From Incurvaria masculella (taxonomy: Eukaryota > Arthropoda > Insecta > Lepidoptera > Incurvariidae): 64,000 nucleotides of DNA. The stretch lies in assembly GCA_946894095.1 (NCBI GenBank), contig OX335654.1, positions 16,439,687 through 16,503,686 of the forward strand. The letters are read 5' to 3'. Below the pieces are notes generated by a model. That model had not been told where the DNA came from. It saw nothing but the letters and a program-made list of their open reading frames with translations, and did not search any database. Made by a program: the position numbers and the translations under genes. Positions 45,061-54,625 of the stretch are shown here, piece by piece; positions within the stretch are counted from its first letter, which is position 1, and the number at the start of each line of letters is the position of its first letter.

Positions 45061-45290
45061 GTACACGCGGGGTGCGCGTTGCGCGCAGCACGTCTCCGTG
45101 ACGTCATCGCGGACAGGCGGGCGGCGCGGCCGCCCGGAGGGGGGCGGCGCGGGCGCGGCGTCCGCGCGAGGCAGCGCGGGCGCGGCGTCCGCGCGAGGCG
45201 GCAACGGCGCGGGCGCGGGAGGCGGCGGCGAGCGGCGCCCGCGGGAGGCGGCAACGGCGCGGCGGGCGGGGCGCGGGGCGCGATATTCGT
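45061..45290 (+). promoter_or_regulatory. Mobile CpG island of H1 with CRE palindrome
   Basis: Extremely GC- and CpG-rich, including a 27-bp-scale duplication of GGGCGCGGCGTCCGCGCGAG. It holds a perfect cAMP-response element TGACGTCA at 45099-45106, conserved in H2 at 53663-53670. Promoter or enhancer activity is inferred. Open frames here are only stop-free GC sequence. Confidence 0.5.
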
Positions 45291-46484
45291 TTTGGACATA
45301 TTCACCCAGGCGGAATCCGGTTAAATTAGATCCCATATTATCTCAGCGATCTTTAGATCAGCGCTGATTTTTTCTTTTCCTGAGGCATTATACAATACCA
45401 TTTTTGAAGCCACAGTACATATTTCACATACTAAATTTCAAGGTGAGGTACTCCGCTCTTTCGAAATCTCTTCAAATCTCAGCCATCATTAGGTCAGGGT
45501 TGATTATTTTTTTGCCTGGGTCGTTATAAAAGGCTATATTTGAAACCTTAGCAAATATTTCACGTAGAAAACTTCGCGATAAGGTAGGTACTCTTCTTTT
45601 TCGAAATCCCTTGCAGTCGTATTCACAGTGAACCTGTAAAAACTTGGTACGAGATTAGCACCGGACTAACCATACAAAAACCGGTTTACTTCGACCTTAA
45701 TACGCGTAGTAAAGTTAGTCCGCCCACTTTATAATACTTTTTAATACTGCTGTTTGTATCTAAAACAATTTTAGTAACAAAAACAAGATTTCCAGATTCA
45801 TCGGACACCTTCCGAAGATTGTCTGATATTACAAAGATTTGCAAAGATTCTCAGATTCCTTAGGATTACTCGGGATTACATAAGATTTCCGGATTCTTCG
45901 GACTCCCGTCAGATTTATCGGACTCCGCCTAAGATTACACGAGATTTTCATGATTTTTTTAGGATTTCCAATGATTTCCTTAGGATTCTCAGATTCTTTA
46001 GGATTACTCGGGATTACATAAGATTTCCGAGATTCTCCGGACTCCCACCAGATTCCTCAGACTCCCACCAGATTCCTCGGACTCCCACCTAAGTTTCTCA
46101 GATTCTTTAGGATTACTCGGGATTACATAAGATTTCCGAGATTCTCCGGACTCCCGCCAGATTCCTCAGACTCCCACCAGATTCCTCGGACTCCCACCTA
46201 AGATTCTTGAGATTCCTAAACGATTGTACACCAGATTCCCTGAGTGAGTGACCCCTCGGTCTGAGCTTGATTTGACAGCTTACTCAACGTTGCCGTAAAT
46301 ACGTTGACGTTGCGGTTTACGTCCACTCCGCGTTTTCATACAAATCGGAAGTCCGCGTTTGACTTTGACAGCTTGAAGAAGTAAAACCACAGAATATCTA
46401 GTAAAAACTTGTATGGAGTTTGGACAAAACGCCAGTCGATCGGTTTGCCGTAAACGCCAATTTAGGTGAGAACTCAGACTGACC

Positions 46485-46904
46485 ACTCTGTATGTCGTTT
46501 TTAACTTGACAACCTTTAAATCAATTTTGATTCGGTTTATATCTGCGCATAGCTTGATTCTTCTCAGTCAATCAAAACCTTATTAACGTCTCGCTCAATT
46601 ACCTCACGGCTGAGCATATGAGAGGAGTCGGGGCAAAACTCGTTAGGCTTAGAAATGCGTAGCACCACGGCTTCTACCTCTCCCCTGCCGGCACCCCATT
46701 CAAAGGTTATAACAAGCATATAGTATGCTACGCATGTACGTGTGCACGTTTTTGTTTTTTTTATACATTTACCTATACCCGAGATATGCGCATTTATACG
46801 CAAATACAAAAATGCGTATATCATGGATTCAAGTTCAGTTATCATTGACTGAGAAAACAGGCACGAGTCATTGTATGGAACTTGATCACCTCATTAGCCT
46901 CTCA
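46485..46904. other. No recognised gene
   Basis: A minus-strand open stretch (46564-46845) includes GRGEVEAVVLRISKPNEF and is mildly protein-like, but it has no family match and no clear splice sites. Confidence 0.3.
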
Positions 46905-47015
46905 ATATAAGAAGGCCCTGGCATGGCACCTAGTTCCCATGTGGTGTGTTAGGCTAATATCTGACGGTCAGTTCGGTAGTAGTCCATCCGTGTCCAGTTA
47001 CATAAAAAACTATAT
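46905..47015 (+). mobile_element. SINE 3' fragment
   Basis: GGCCCTGGCATGGCACCTAG, CCCATGTGGTGTGTTAGGCT and GTCCAGTTACATAAAAAA match the SINE 3' end. Confidence 0.65.
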
Positions 47016-47289
47016 TTCGCTGCTATTGAAAATGTTAGACCCGCCAGCAAATAGTGTTGACTTAAATATGTGGACATTCGGCAGGACCTTTCATAGGAAG
47101 TAAAAGCGAAACGGATTAATCCCGTAGACACAGAACACGCAAATTCATGCAAACCGGGGCAGCGCGCTCGAACCTTTACTCCGGCATCGATGCAGAGGCA
47201 AAACTACCCGCGCGGCTGCCTCCAGCAGCGAGCATGGAAGGACGAGAGAAGCGATCGAAACTCATTCGTAGGGCGGCAGAGTAGTAAAA

Positions 47290-47834
47290 CGTCTAACCCG
47301 GCGGGCCTAACACATTTGCGGGCACGGTACAAAACCGTGCTGTTGCGCTCTGAGACCTTCTCTGTTTTAAAGAATAAGACAGGCTCCGTGATGAGGAAGA
47401 TGCAACATGTCCACAAAAAAGACATGCGCATAGTGTATGATTTGGTAAGATTTGCGAAAATTTTAATTTCAAAACGACTTATAGCTAAAAGTAAACCACG
47501 ACCGCTGTAGTAATAAATCGAACAAAAACCAAATAGATTATAAATCTTGATTAAATAAGCTATGTCTGATGACTAATCTTTTTAAGATTTTCTTACTTTA
47601 TCATTGCGTAATAAACCACCAAAGTTATTGTATAAAACGCGCGAAAAATTCGAACTTTCGGACCTTATGACGTAGAAACCAAACACAATTTTACAATGCC
47701 CATGTCATCAGATATCTACTTAGTTCGATCAAATAAAGCTATTTTGGGCAACATTTTTGATCTCTGACAAGAAATATGGGCGTGATCTTCTTTCCCCTTT
47801 TGTATGGGGAGATGAGCGGGATGGGCCACCTTAA
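47290..47834 (+). mobile_element. Family P element, left end damaged
   Basis: CCCGGCGGGCCTAACACATT through GTATGGGGAGATGAGCGGGA, GGGCCACC and TTAA at 47831-47834. The outermost left bases (expected TTAAGGTGGCCC) are replaced by AAAACGTCT. It abuts family R directly. Confidence 0.8.
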
Positions 47835-48180
47835 AGGAATGTTACGTGTGTATGTATAATCGACTGCGAAGCAAGGACATATTAATTGAAGCAAGGGCCC
47901 AGTAAAAAGAACTACTTTACGAATATACTGCAAGGCTGGACCCGAACCAGCAAACGCGGGTATTGCGACTGCCAATTTCCTTTTAATTAAAATAATGTCC
48001 TTGTAATTAAATTTAATACCAATTAAATTGGTAGACGCAATACATGCAACTGGTATGTTTTGCTGGTTCGGGTCCAGCCTTGCAGTATATTCGTAAAGTA
48101 GTTCTTTTTACTGGGTCTTTCTTCAATGAGAGTGTCCTGGCTTCACGGTCGATTTTACTTACACACATGTCACATTCCTT
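47834..48180. mobile_element. Family R foldback element, complete
   Basis: Ends AAGGAATGTTACGTGTGTAT and ACATGTCACATTCCTT. Arms of about 120 bp (47834-47952 and 48060-48180) mirror each other: AGTAAAAAGAACTACTTTAC, GGCTGGACCCGAACCAGCA. An AT-rich centre of about 107 bp lies between. Single arms or fragments occur at 742, 7030 and 9779. Confidence 0.8.
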
Positions 48181-48193
48181 GGAATAAGCGACG

Positions 48194-48495
48194 TACCTGC
48201 TTAGTACGAAAAAGTATATTTACTTCACTTAGTTCACTTATGAATTCGGAACGCGCAACATCGAATGTTCGTTGCATAGCGCCCTGTGATGTTCTTAAAC
48301 CTCCCGGGACGAGGCGAGTCCTTCCCCTTTTTTAAACGGCAGCGGCTGCGCAGAAACTAAACTATATCGGATTTGGTCGCTGCGCACCGCTGGCGCTTGG
48401 ATGGGGAAGGACTCGGCTCGCCCCGGAGGCTGTACGTGTCCTTGGGAATCATTGGTAAGCGAATTCTCGCCGGCGCTGCCGCAAATGTTTCTTTT
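48194..48495 (-). repeat. Family D repeat carrying a GC-rich foldback
   Basis: Reverse D sequence (ATGAATTCGGAACGCGCAAC, CGAATTCTCGCCGGCGC) brackets a foldback at about 48302-48430, in which GGCGAGTCCTTCCCC is mirrored by GGGGAAGGACTCGGCTCG and GCAGCGGCTGCGCAG by CGCTGCGCACCGCTG. Confidence 0.6.
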
Positions 48496-48523
48496 AAGCG
48501 AGCTTTTAACGAGCGTCGCGTTT

Positions 48524-48636
48524 ACGGACGGATGGACGGAAGGACAGCGGAGGCTTAGTAATAGGGTTCCGTTGGCACCTTTTGGGTACGGAACCCTATT
48601 ACTAAGCCTCCGCTGTCCTTCCGTCCATCCGTCCGT
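48524..48636. repeat. Perfect 49-bp palindrome arms at a CC 3' end
   Basis: Arms 48524-48572 and 48588-48636 are exact reverse complements around the 15-nt spacer TGGCACCTTTTGGGT. The spacer and the first bases of the stem are the normal CC 3' hairpin; the stem has been extended back through the GGACAGCGGAGGCTTAG block. Confidence 0.9.
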
Positions 48637-48867
48637 CCGTCCGTCTGTCTGTCCGTCCGTCCGTCACAGGGCTTGTATCTCATGAACCGTAATAGGTAGG
48701 CAGCTAAATTTTTCACAGAGTGTGTATTTTTTTGCTGCTATAACAAAAAATAGGAAAAATAAATAAATCATAGAAATTAAAGGGGGACCCATTCAAAACG
48801 CGTGATTTCTTTGTGATAAATTTCAAGCGATGGTGTACGAGTCTGACTCGCATTTGCCGGTTTTTTT
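48573..48867 (-). mobile_element. CC element, reverse, with mirrored 3' end
   Basis: Complete reverse CC element from its CCGGCAAATGCGAGTCAGAC start (slightly mutated) to the 3' hairpin, after which its own last 49 bp are repeated inverted. Confidence 0.85.
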
Positions 48868-49690
48868 ATGTTAAGAGGATAATGAGATGATCAAGTTTCA
48901 ATTTGTAATATAACTTGTATCCGTGAAAAGGCCCGAGCCATTGTATGGAACATGTTTACCTGATTATCCTGAGCGCTGCATATGGCGTACGCCAGGACCT
49001 CACATGTGAGGTGCTACTTCACTGAAGCCTTATTCTGCTAATTGATAACTGCGCGCGTTATGTTGGTGTTTTCTCAAAACCGCATGTTTCGCGCGAAATG
49101 GTATTCTACTAGCGCAGTTTGCAAAACGCATGCGTTGTGTTTGTGTTTTGTTCGCAAACTTACGAGTTCGCGAACACACGCGCACTCATGTTCTCGTGGG
49201 CCGTGAAAACTTGCGGTTTTGAGAATTCTATTTGTCAAATTCGGAGCATCGCATCGCCGAACTTCGAATATCACTTTTCTACATTACGTTGGCATATCGC
49301 TGTCTCTTTCTTTTCGTATGTCATATTTGAGTGAGAAAATAACTGTCAAAATCGTGACAGGTTATTTTACCCTGTATAGGCGGCGCGCAAGGCAAACCAC
49401 TCCATAGACAATAACAAAACGCGTGTGTGAATAAGCTGAATACCGATTTTTGGAAACTGCACTCGAAACTTAGCGTGTTATGTTTGACGGAAAAATAACT
49501 AATACAGAATGGTTTGAAATTGGAAAAATAGCAGAATCGGGCTTCCGGTGTTTAAAGGACCCCAGGCTGTACTTTGGGAAAAGTGGCTACACCGCCTCCC
49601 CCAGTTTCTGTTGCTACTCTCGTCCTACCATGCTCGCTGGCCTCCAGAGTAAATAAAGACACGTCGACCGCTTAAAATTCAGCAGCAAAA
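48868..49690. other. No recognised gene
   Basis: Unassigned. TGTTCGCAAACTTACGAGTT, CGCGAACACACGCG and similar CG-containing phrases at 49075-49240; a stray D-like TGCTACTCTCGTCCTACCAT near 49610. Confidence 0.35.
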
Positions 49691-50050
49691 AATAGGTTGT
49701 TGCGGTCGCGCCGTTGCATTATGCAGCGCGGGCGTGCCGCACGAGTCGACCGCGGGGGAAGGCAAGAAATATAGAGCTAATGCGATGTGAATTCAATATT
49801 AAACGTTTCTATCTGCAGGAAGTATGCACGGCTTCACACGCCCCGCGCTCCGCCAACACCGCGGCGAAGTATTTTAAATTACTTTTTGAGGAAATTAAAT
49901 GCTGTTGAACAATGATTTCGTATTTATTTTAGCAAGTCAGCAGCAACCGTAAATCGGCTGGCATGATGCATCGCTGAACGTGGCTTCCGTGCATCCGAGC
50001 AAGGATTGCGGCAGTGTAGCCACATATTAGTGATAATACCTACACTGATG
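49691..50050. other. GC-rich then unassigned
   Basis: 49695-49870 is unique and CpG-rich (GTCGCGCCGTTGCATTATGC, GAGCTAATGCGATGTGAATT). Possibly regulatory, no direct evidence. Confidence 0.25.
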
Positions 50051-50053
50051 GAA

Positions 50054-50150
50054 GTAGTTCGCTTACGAATTCGGGATAGGGATCGGCAGCATCGAATTTT
50101 TGATCACTCAATGGGATCATGTGCAGTTCTTACGTGTTCTTTACGTGCCG
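50054..50150 (-). repeat. Family D fragment
   Basis: GTTCGCTTACGAATTCGGGA, CATCGAATTTTTGATCA and CAGTTCTTACGTG match D in reverse. Confidence 0.5.
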
Positions 50151-50154
50151 CCGT

Positions 50155-50600
50155 GCCGAAAACCGATCGACTGGCGTTTTGAAATGTATGGAGAAATTGA
50201 AGAGCGCGTTTGCGAGTCCGAGCTTGATTTGACAGCTCACTCAACGTTGCCGTAAATACGTCGACGTTGCCGTTTACGTCCACTCCGCGTTTTCATACAA
50301 ATCGGAAGTCCGCGTTTGACTTTGACAGCTTGAAGAAGTAAAACCACAGAAAATCTAGTAAAAACTTGTATGGAGTTTGACGTTTTTACGGAACTTTGAA
50401 GTTACGTAAACGCCAATTTAGGTGATAACTGAGACTACCGGCTCAGACCCTAGTCCCAGCTGTGACCTAAATTGGCGTTTACGGCAAACCGATCGACTGG
50501 CGTTATCAAATGTATGCAGAAATAGAAGATCGCGCGCAGTGGGCGTTAAGCGAACTAACATTTGCGAGTCCGAGTTTGATTTGATTTGGTTGACAGCTAT
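50155..50600 (+). mobile_element. Family F, copies 3 and 4 in tandem
   Basis: Copy 3 (50155-50444) lacks the outer left end but is otherwise complete, and keeps the uninterrupted H1 target (GCGAGTCCGAGCTTGATT). Copy 4 (about 50450-50600) starts again with GTGACCTAAATTGGCGTTTA and breaks off after TTTGCGAGTCCGAGTTTGAT. Confidence 0.75.
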
Positions 50601-50877
50601 AGTTGGACCCGGTAGGTGGCGCTGTTGTCGAGACTAGAATTCGTTCTTAAAAAGTTCCGCCATTTTTTTTATTTCTTACATCAAAAACGAATCCAAAATT
50701 GTATACCTCACAGTACATCTTAATATTTTTTATTGATTCATAACTGACCGTTCGAACAACAAGCCCGCAATATTTCAAATCACAGTTTACCGGGCGCCAT
50801 ATGTTGCTGAATGTCCAAAATGAAATTGATCCGAGCGGATCCGGAAACCTTAGCTAATTATTTTATAAAGCATAGTG

Positions 50878-51541
50878 TTCAAGTGGGGGGAACGGCAGAA
50901 CGTCTAATATGCAGATCGTATAATATCATATTTTAATAAAATTTTAAAACCATGCACAACGTATAATCGGCAGATCGTATAATTTTATACGTAGTGCATG
51001 AAGAAGTTTAAAAAATAAAATTACTTATTTCTCCATGCATAACGTATAATATTCACAACGTATAATATTATGATCTTTTTTTAACAAAAAAAGAAAACCA
51101 TGCATATCATATAATCCAAAAATATTTCATACGATAAGCGCCCTAATGTATATACTTTTAAAGCGTATACTCGCACGTGACGTTTCGACCGTCTCAAATT
51201 AGCGTAAGGAGGCCTTTCGAAATTGTAGCAAATATCGATTCGTAGCAATTTCAGCCTTAAATGTATCGTTATTAGGGCGCTTTATGCAGTGCTCCTTGGC
51301 ATATTATACGTTCTGCATGGTTTTATTTTTTTGTGAATTCATGTTAGGAATATTATACGTTGTGACTATTATACGTTCTGCATGATGCAAAGAGTTGATT
51401 TTATTTTTAAACTTTATTCATGCACAACGTATAACATTATACGTTGTGAATATTATACGATATGCATGGTTTTCATTTTTTGGAAAAAAATACTATTATA
51501 CGTTGTGAATATTATACGTAGTGAATACGACTCTTCAAGTG
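50878..51541. mobile_element. Foldback element with opposed ATTATACG arrays
   Basis: Element 50886-51533 (648 bp), flanked by TTCAAGTG at 50878-50885 and 51534-51541. The left half has CGTATAAT at 50917, 50960, 50976, 51043 and 51059. The right half has ATTATACG at 51303, 51352, 51368, 51436, 51452, 51495 and 51511. Motifs often extend to TTATACGTTGTG or join GCATG. AAGCGCCCTAAT (51136-51147) and ATTAGGGCGCTT (51271-51282) frame a unique centre. No coding sequence. Terminal repeats are weak; the 8-bp duplication is the main support for mobility. Confidence 0.7.
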
Positions 51542-51704
51542 TATTGCAAAAGTGCAGACTTACCCAAGGCGAAGTCATCCATTCGTTAGCGACTCATGGT
51601 AATTAGGATGATCTGAAAAAAAAAGACAAACGTCTTTGAACACCACAAAAAACAGAAGACAATATGATTCGTTGTCGCTTGAACACGACAAATTAAAATC
51701 CACA
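51542..51704. other. Short unassigned spacer
   Basis: No feature seen. Confidence 0.3.
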
Positions 51705-51707
51705 ATA

Positions 51708-52180
51708 TCCCGGCGGTACTAACTCATTTGCGGACACGATACAAAACGGTGCTGTTGCGCTCTGGGACCTTCTCTGTTTCAAAGAAAAAGGCAGGCTCCG
51801 TGATGAGGAAGATGCAATATGTTCACACAGCAGACAATGCGCATAGATTTGGTAAGATTTACGAAAATTTTACGAAAACGACTTATAGCTAAAAGTAAAC
51901 CTAACGAAAACCAGTTGAATATAAATCTTCATGAAATCTATGTCTTATGACTAAACTTTTTAAGATGTTTTAATTTTATCGTTGAGTAATCCAACTCCAA
52001 AGTTCTTGCATAAAACGAGCGAAAATTTCTAACGTTCGGACCTTATAACTTAGAAACCAAACACAATTTTCATCATCAACTAGTTCGACATCAGACATCT
52101 AGTTCGATCAAATAAAACTATTGCAACATTTTGGATCTTTGCTCGTTTGTATGGGGAGTTGAGCGAGAAGGCCCACCTTA
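51708..52180 (+). mobile_element. Family P element, both ends altered
   Basis: CCCGGCGGTACTAACTCATT, TGTTGCGCTCTGGGACCTTC and TTTGTATGGGGAGTTGAGCG identify P. The left TTAAGGTGGCC is missing. The right end reads GGCCCACCTTAT and runs into a palindrome. Confidence 0.8.
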
Positions 52181-52249
52181 TTTTTATTTATTTTATTTTA
52201 CTTTATAAAATAAAATAAATAAAAATAAGGTGGGCCTTCTCGCTCAACT
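52157..52249. repeat. Perfect 44-bp palindrome at a P terminus
   Basis: Arms 52157-52200 and 52206-52249 are exact reverse complements with spacer CTTTA. The stem comprises the last bases of P (AGTTGAGCGAGAAGGCCCAC) and an AT stretch TTTTTATTTATTTTATTTTA. Confidence 0.95.
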
Positions 52250-52568
52250 TAACCAATTAATTAATTACCAAAACACATCCACTGCACTTTGTGCTTCACG
52301 AATGGGGATGAAAACTGCTCAATAATCACGACAGGTGGCGTCTAGGAGACCTACCCAAAAATATCTGTCAATCAAATCAAAGCTGTCAGCGACCCTGCAA
52401 AATATATCAGAATATTTGAAATTGTATTAACTTAATCTATGTACATAATTTAAATGACTCAATTTCCTCGATATTTATCCTAAAAAAAATTGTCCCACAT
52501 TATGCCAATCGAATAAAGTAAAATAAAATATCACCATAACATAGCCTGTAATAAAATTTAATTTAAAA
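52250..52568. other. No recognised gene
   Basis: AT-rich, unassigned. Confidence 0.4.
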
Positions 52569-52674
52569 TTTATTTTGCCGCTATAACAACAAATTGGTAA
52601 AACGTGTGTTAAACTTTGTACAATGGTACGGAACCCTTCGTATGCGAGTCCGACTCGCACTTGGCCGGTTTTTT
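52569..52674 (-). mobile_element. CC element, 5' half only
   Basis: Runs from the CCGGCC end to TAGCGGCAAAATAAAT. Also lacks about 30 bp internally relative to full copies. Confidence 0.8.
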
Positions 52675-53202
52675 GTCTCCAAACCGTATTCAACTGCACC
52701 ATGGAGCACCATCAACATTCTGGTAAATGAAACTTGACAGACATGACAGTTTTGACGTTTCTTAGGTGAAGGCGCTCATGCGACACCTATGTACACTAAG
52801 CATTGTGTTTCCTTCCCCATTTATTCACTGCCGGCTACAGACCGACAGACAGGTGGTATGCATTTTAACAATACCTAAAGCAGCGGTCTTTATGCGTTGT
52901 TTTTTTTTTTGTAAGAATGTGCAAATGTATTTAAGGGTAAATGTTAGTTTTGCGTAACTTTCATTAGCTGAGTGTGTGCATGCGAGTAAACCATTTTTAA
53001 ATAAATATGTACTTATATTATTCTACGATGGAGTTGAAGGGAAGGAAGGCCATCTACTAGGAAATGACTTTGAAACTAATCTTCATGCAAATATCGATTC
53101 ACTTGCAAACAATAGCGCCAAAGTTCAGGACGGAATAATCAGCGGCTGCACTAATGACGTTAAAACAATTTGCGGAGACTTGTTTACTGCAGGAGCGAGT
53201 TA
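52675..53202. other. H2 left flank, no gene assigned
   Basis: An 81-codon frame at 52976-53221 runs up to the H insertion. It is moderately protein-like (ATGGAGTTGAAGGGAAGG region) but I find no family or splice evidence. Confidence 0.3.
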
Positions 53203-53636
53203 CTGCGGACCGAGGGGTTAGTCACTCGAGCAAAAAGTGTACACCAGATTCCCAGTAGTCAAGATTTCCTTGGGATTTCTAGATTCCTAAAGATTTCCAA
53301 AGACTACCAAAGATTCTTAGAGATTCCTAAAGATTTCCAAAGATTCCTGGAGATTCCTAAAGATTTCCAAAGACTACCAAAGATTCTTAGAGATTCCTAA
53401 AGATTTCCAAAGATTCCTGGAGATTCCTAAAGATTTCCAAAGACTACCAAAGATTCTTGGAGATTTCAAATATACTGGGATTTCGTAAGATTTCTGAGGA
53501 CTACCAAAGATTCCTAGAGACTACCAAAGATTACCTGGATTTTTAAGGACTATCAACACATTTTTGGTACATTCCAATGATTTCGGGATTTCTAAAGATT
53601 CTTAGTGACCACCAACGATTCATAGAGACTTATAAT

Positions 53637-53835
53637 TGCGCGTTGCGCGCAGCACGTGTCCGTGACGTCATCGCAGACAGGCGGGCGGCGCGGCCGGCGG
53701 CGAGGGTCGGCACGGGCGCGGCGTCCGCGCGAGGCGGCAACAGCGCGGGCGCGGGCGGCGGGGGCGAGCGGCGCCCGCAGGAGACGGCAACGGCGCGGCG
53801 GGCGGGGAGCCCCCGCGCCGTGGCCGTGCGATATT
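53637..53835 (+). promoter_or_regulatory. Mobile CpG island of H2 with CRE palindrome
   Basis: GC- and CpG-saturated, collinear with the H1 island and retaining TGACGTCA (53663-53670) with GTGTCC before and TCGCAGACAGGCGG after. Confidence 0.5.
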
Positions 53836-54357
53836 CGTTTTGGACATATTTACCCAGGCGGAATCCGGTTAAATTAGATCCCATATTATCTCAGCGATCT
53901 TTAGATCAGCGCTGATTTTTTCTTTCCCTGAGGCATTATACGATACCATTTTTGAATCCACAGTACATATTTCACATACTAAATTTCAAGATGAGGTACT
54001 CCGCTCTTTCGAAATCTCTTAGAATCTCAGCCATCATTAGGTCAGGGTTGATTTTTTTTTTGCCTGGGTCATTATAAAAGGCTATATTTGAAACCTTAGC
54101 AAATATTTCACGTAGAAAACTTCGCGATTAGGTAGGTACTCTTCTTTTTCGAAATCCCTTGCAGTCGTATTCACTGTGAACCTGTAAAAACTTGGTACGA
54201 GATTAGCACCGGACTAACCATACAAAAACCGGTTTACTTCGACCTTAATACGCGTAGTAAAGTTAGTCCGCCCCGAGCTCGGTTCACAACATACCTACAA
54301 TCATCTAATTATTTAATCAAAATACATACAATAAACACAGTAAACAAACCGGCCAAG

Positions 54358-54625
54358 TGCGAGTCGGACTCGCACACAAAGGGTTCCGTACCATCGTAAA
54401 TGATTTAACACCAAAAAATCATATTATTTGTATTTTTTTATTATCTTTAAATTTTACTTATTTGTTGTTATAGCGGCAAATTAAATACTCACTCTGTGAA
54501 AATTTCAGCTACGTACTTATTACGGTTCATGAGTAACAGCTTTGTGACAGACGGACGGACGGACGGACAGCTGAGGCTTAGTAATAGGGTTCCGTTTTCA
54601 CCCTTTCGGTACGGAACCCTAAAAA
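54358..54625 (+). mobile_element. CC element nested in H2
   Basis: Complete copy between H sequence ending GTTAGTCCGCC and H sequence resuming in inverted orientation near 54640. H1 lacks it. Confidence 0.9.

Larger units (their letters stand above)
44330..46266 (+). mobile_element. Element H, copy 1, with 8-bp duplication
   Basis: Element 44338-46258 (1,921 bp), flanked by GTCTGAGC at 44330-44337 and 46259-46266. Ends: CGAGGGGTTAGTCACTC and, inverted, CGAGGGGTCACTCACTC. Inside, in order: GTACACCAGATTCCC; a left array of AGATT-type motifs in 10-bp phase (about 44399-44712); a decayed array to 44880; a CpG island (45061-45290); two diverged tandem units of about 140 bp (45340-45612); a single-copy part with ACCGGACTAACCATACAAAA; a right GATT array (45785-46230); and GTACACCAGATTCCC again. 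No transposase. The 8-bp duplication would fit hAT-, P- or Mutator-type transposases, but the CGAGGGG end is not a usual hAT start, so the class is open. Confidence 0.85.
44207..46484 (+). mobile_element. Family F foldback, copy 2, split by element H
   Basis: F sequence runs 44207-44337 (AGTCTCAGTTGCCACCTAAA onward) and resumes at 46259-46484 (GCTTGATTTGACAGC to TTTAGGTGAGAACTCAGACT). The uninterrupted copy at 50155-50444 reads GCGAGTCCGAGCTTGATTTG across the join and so is the empty site. Confidence 0.85.

Noticed and set aside
45079..45367. Arg/Gly/Ala-rich open frames on both strands
   Set aside because: Stop-free only because the CpG island of element H lacks A and T; H2 carries indels that do not preserve one frame.
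46564..46845. A protein-like minus-strand stretch (GRGEVEAVVLRISKPNEF)
   Set aside because: No defined splice borders and no match I can name; left unassigned and not called as an exon.
50886..51533. A CRISPR-like array
   Set aside because: Repeats are short, irregularly spaced and switch orientation at the midpoint; the rest of the window is clearly eukaryotic.
53170..53400. A repetitive FLEIPKDFQR-type peptide
   Set aside because: Translation of the 10-bp phased array. The DNA phase is conserved but the reading frame is not a multiple of the repeat; H1 gives different frames.
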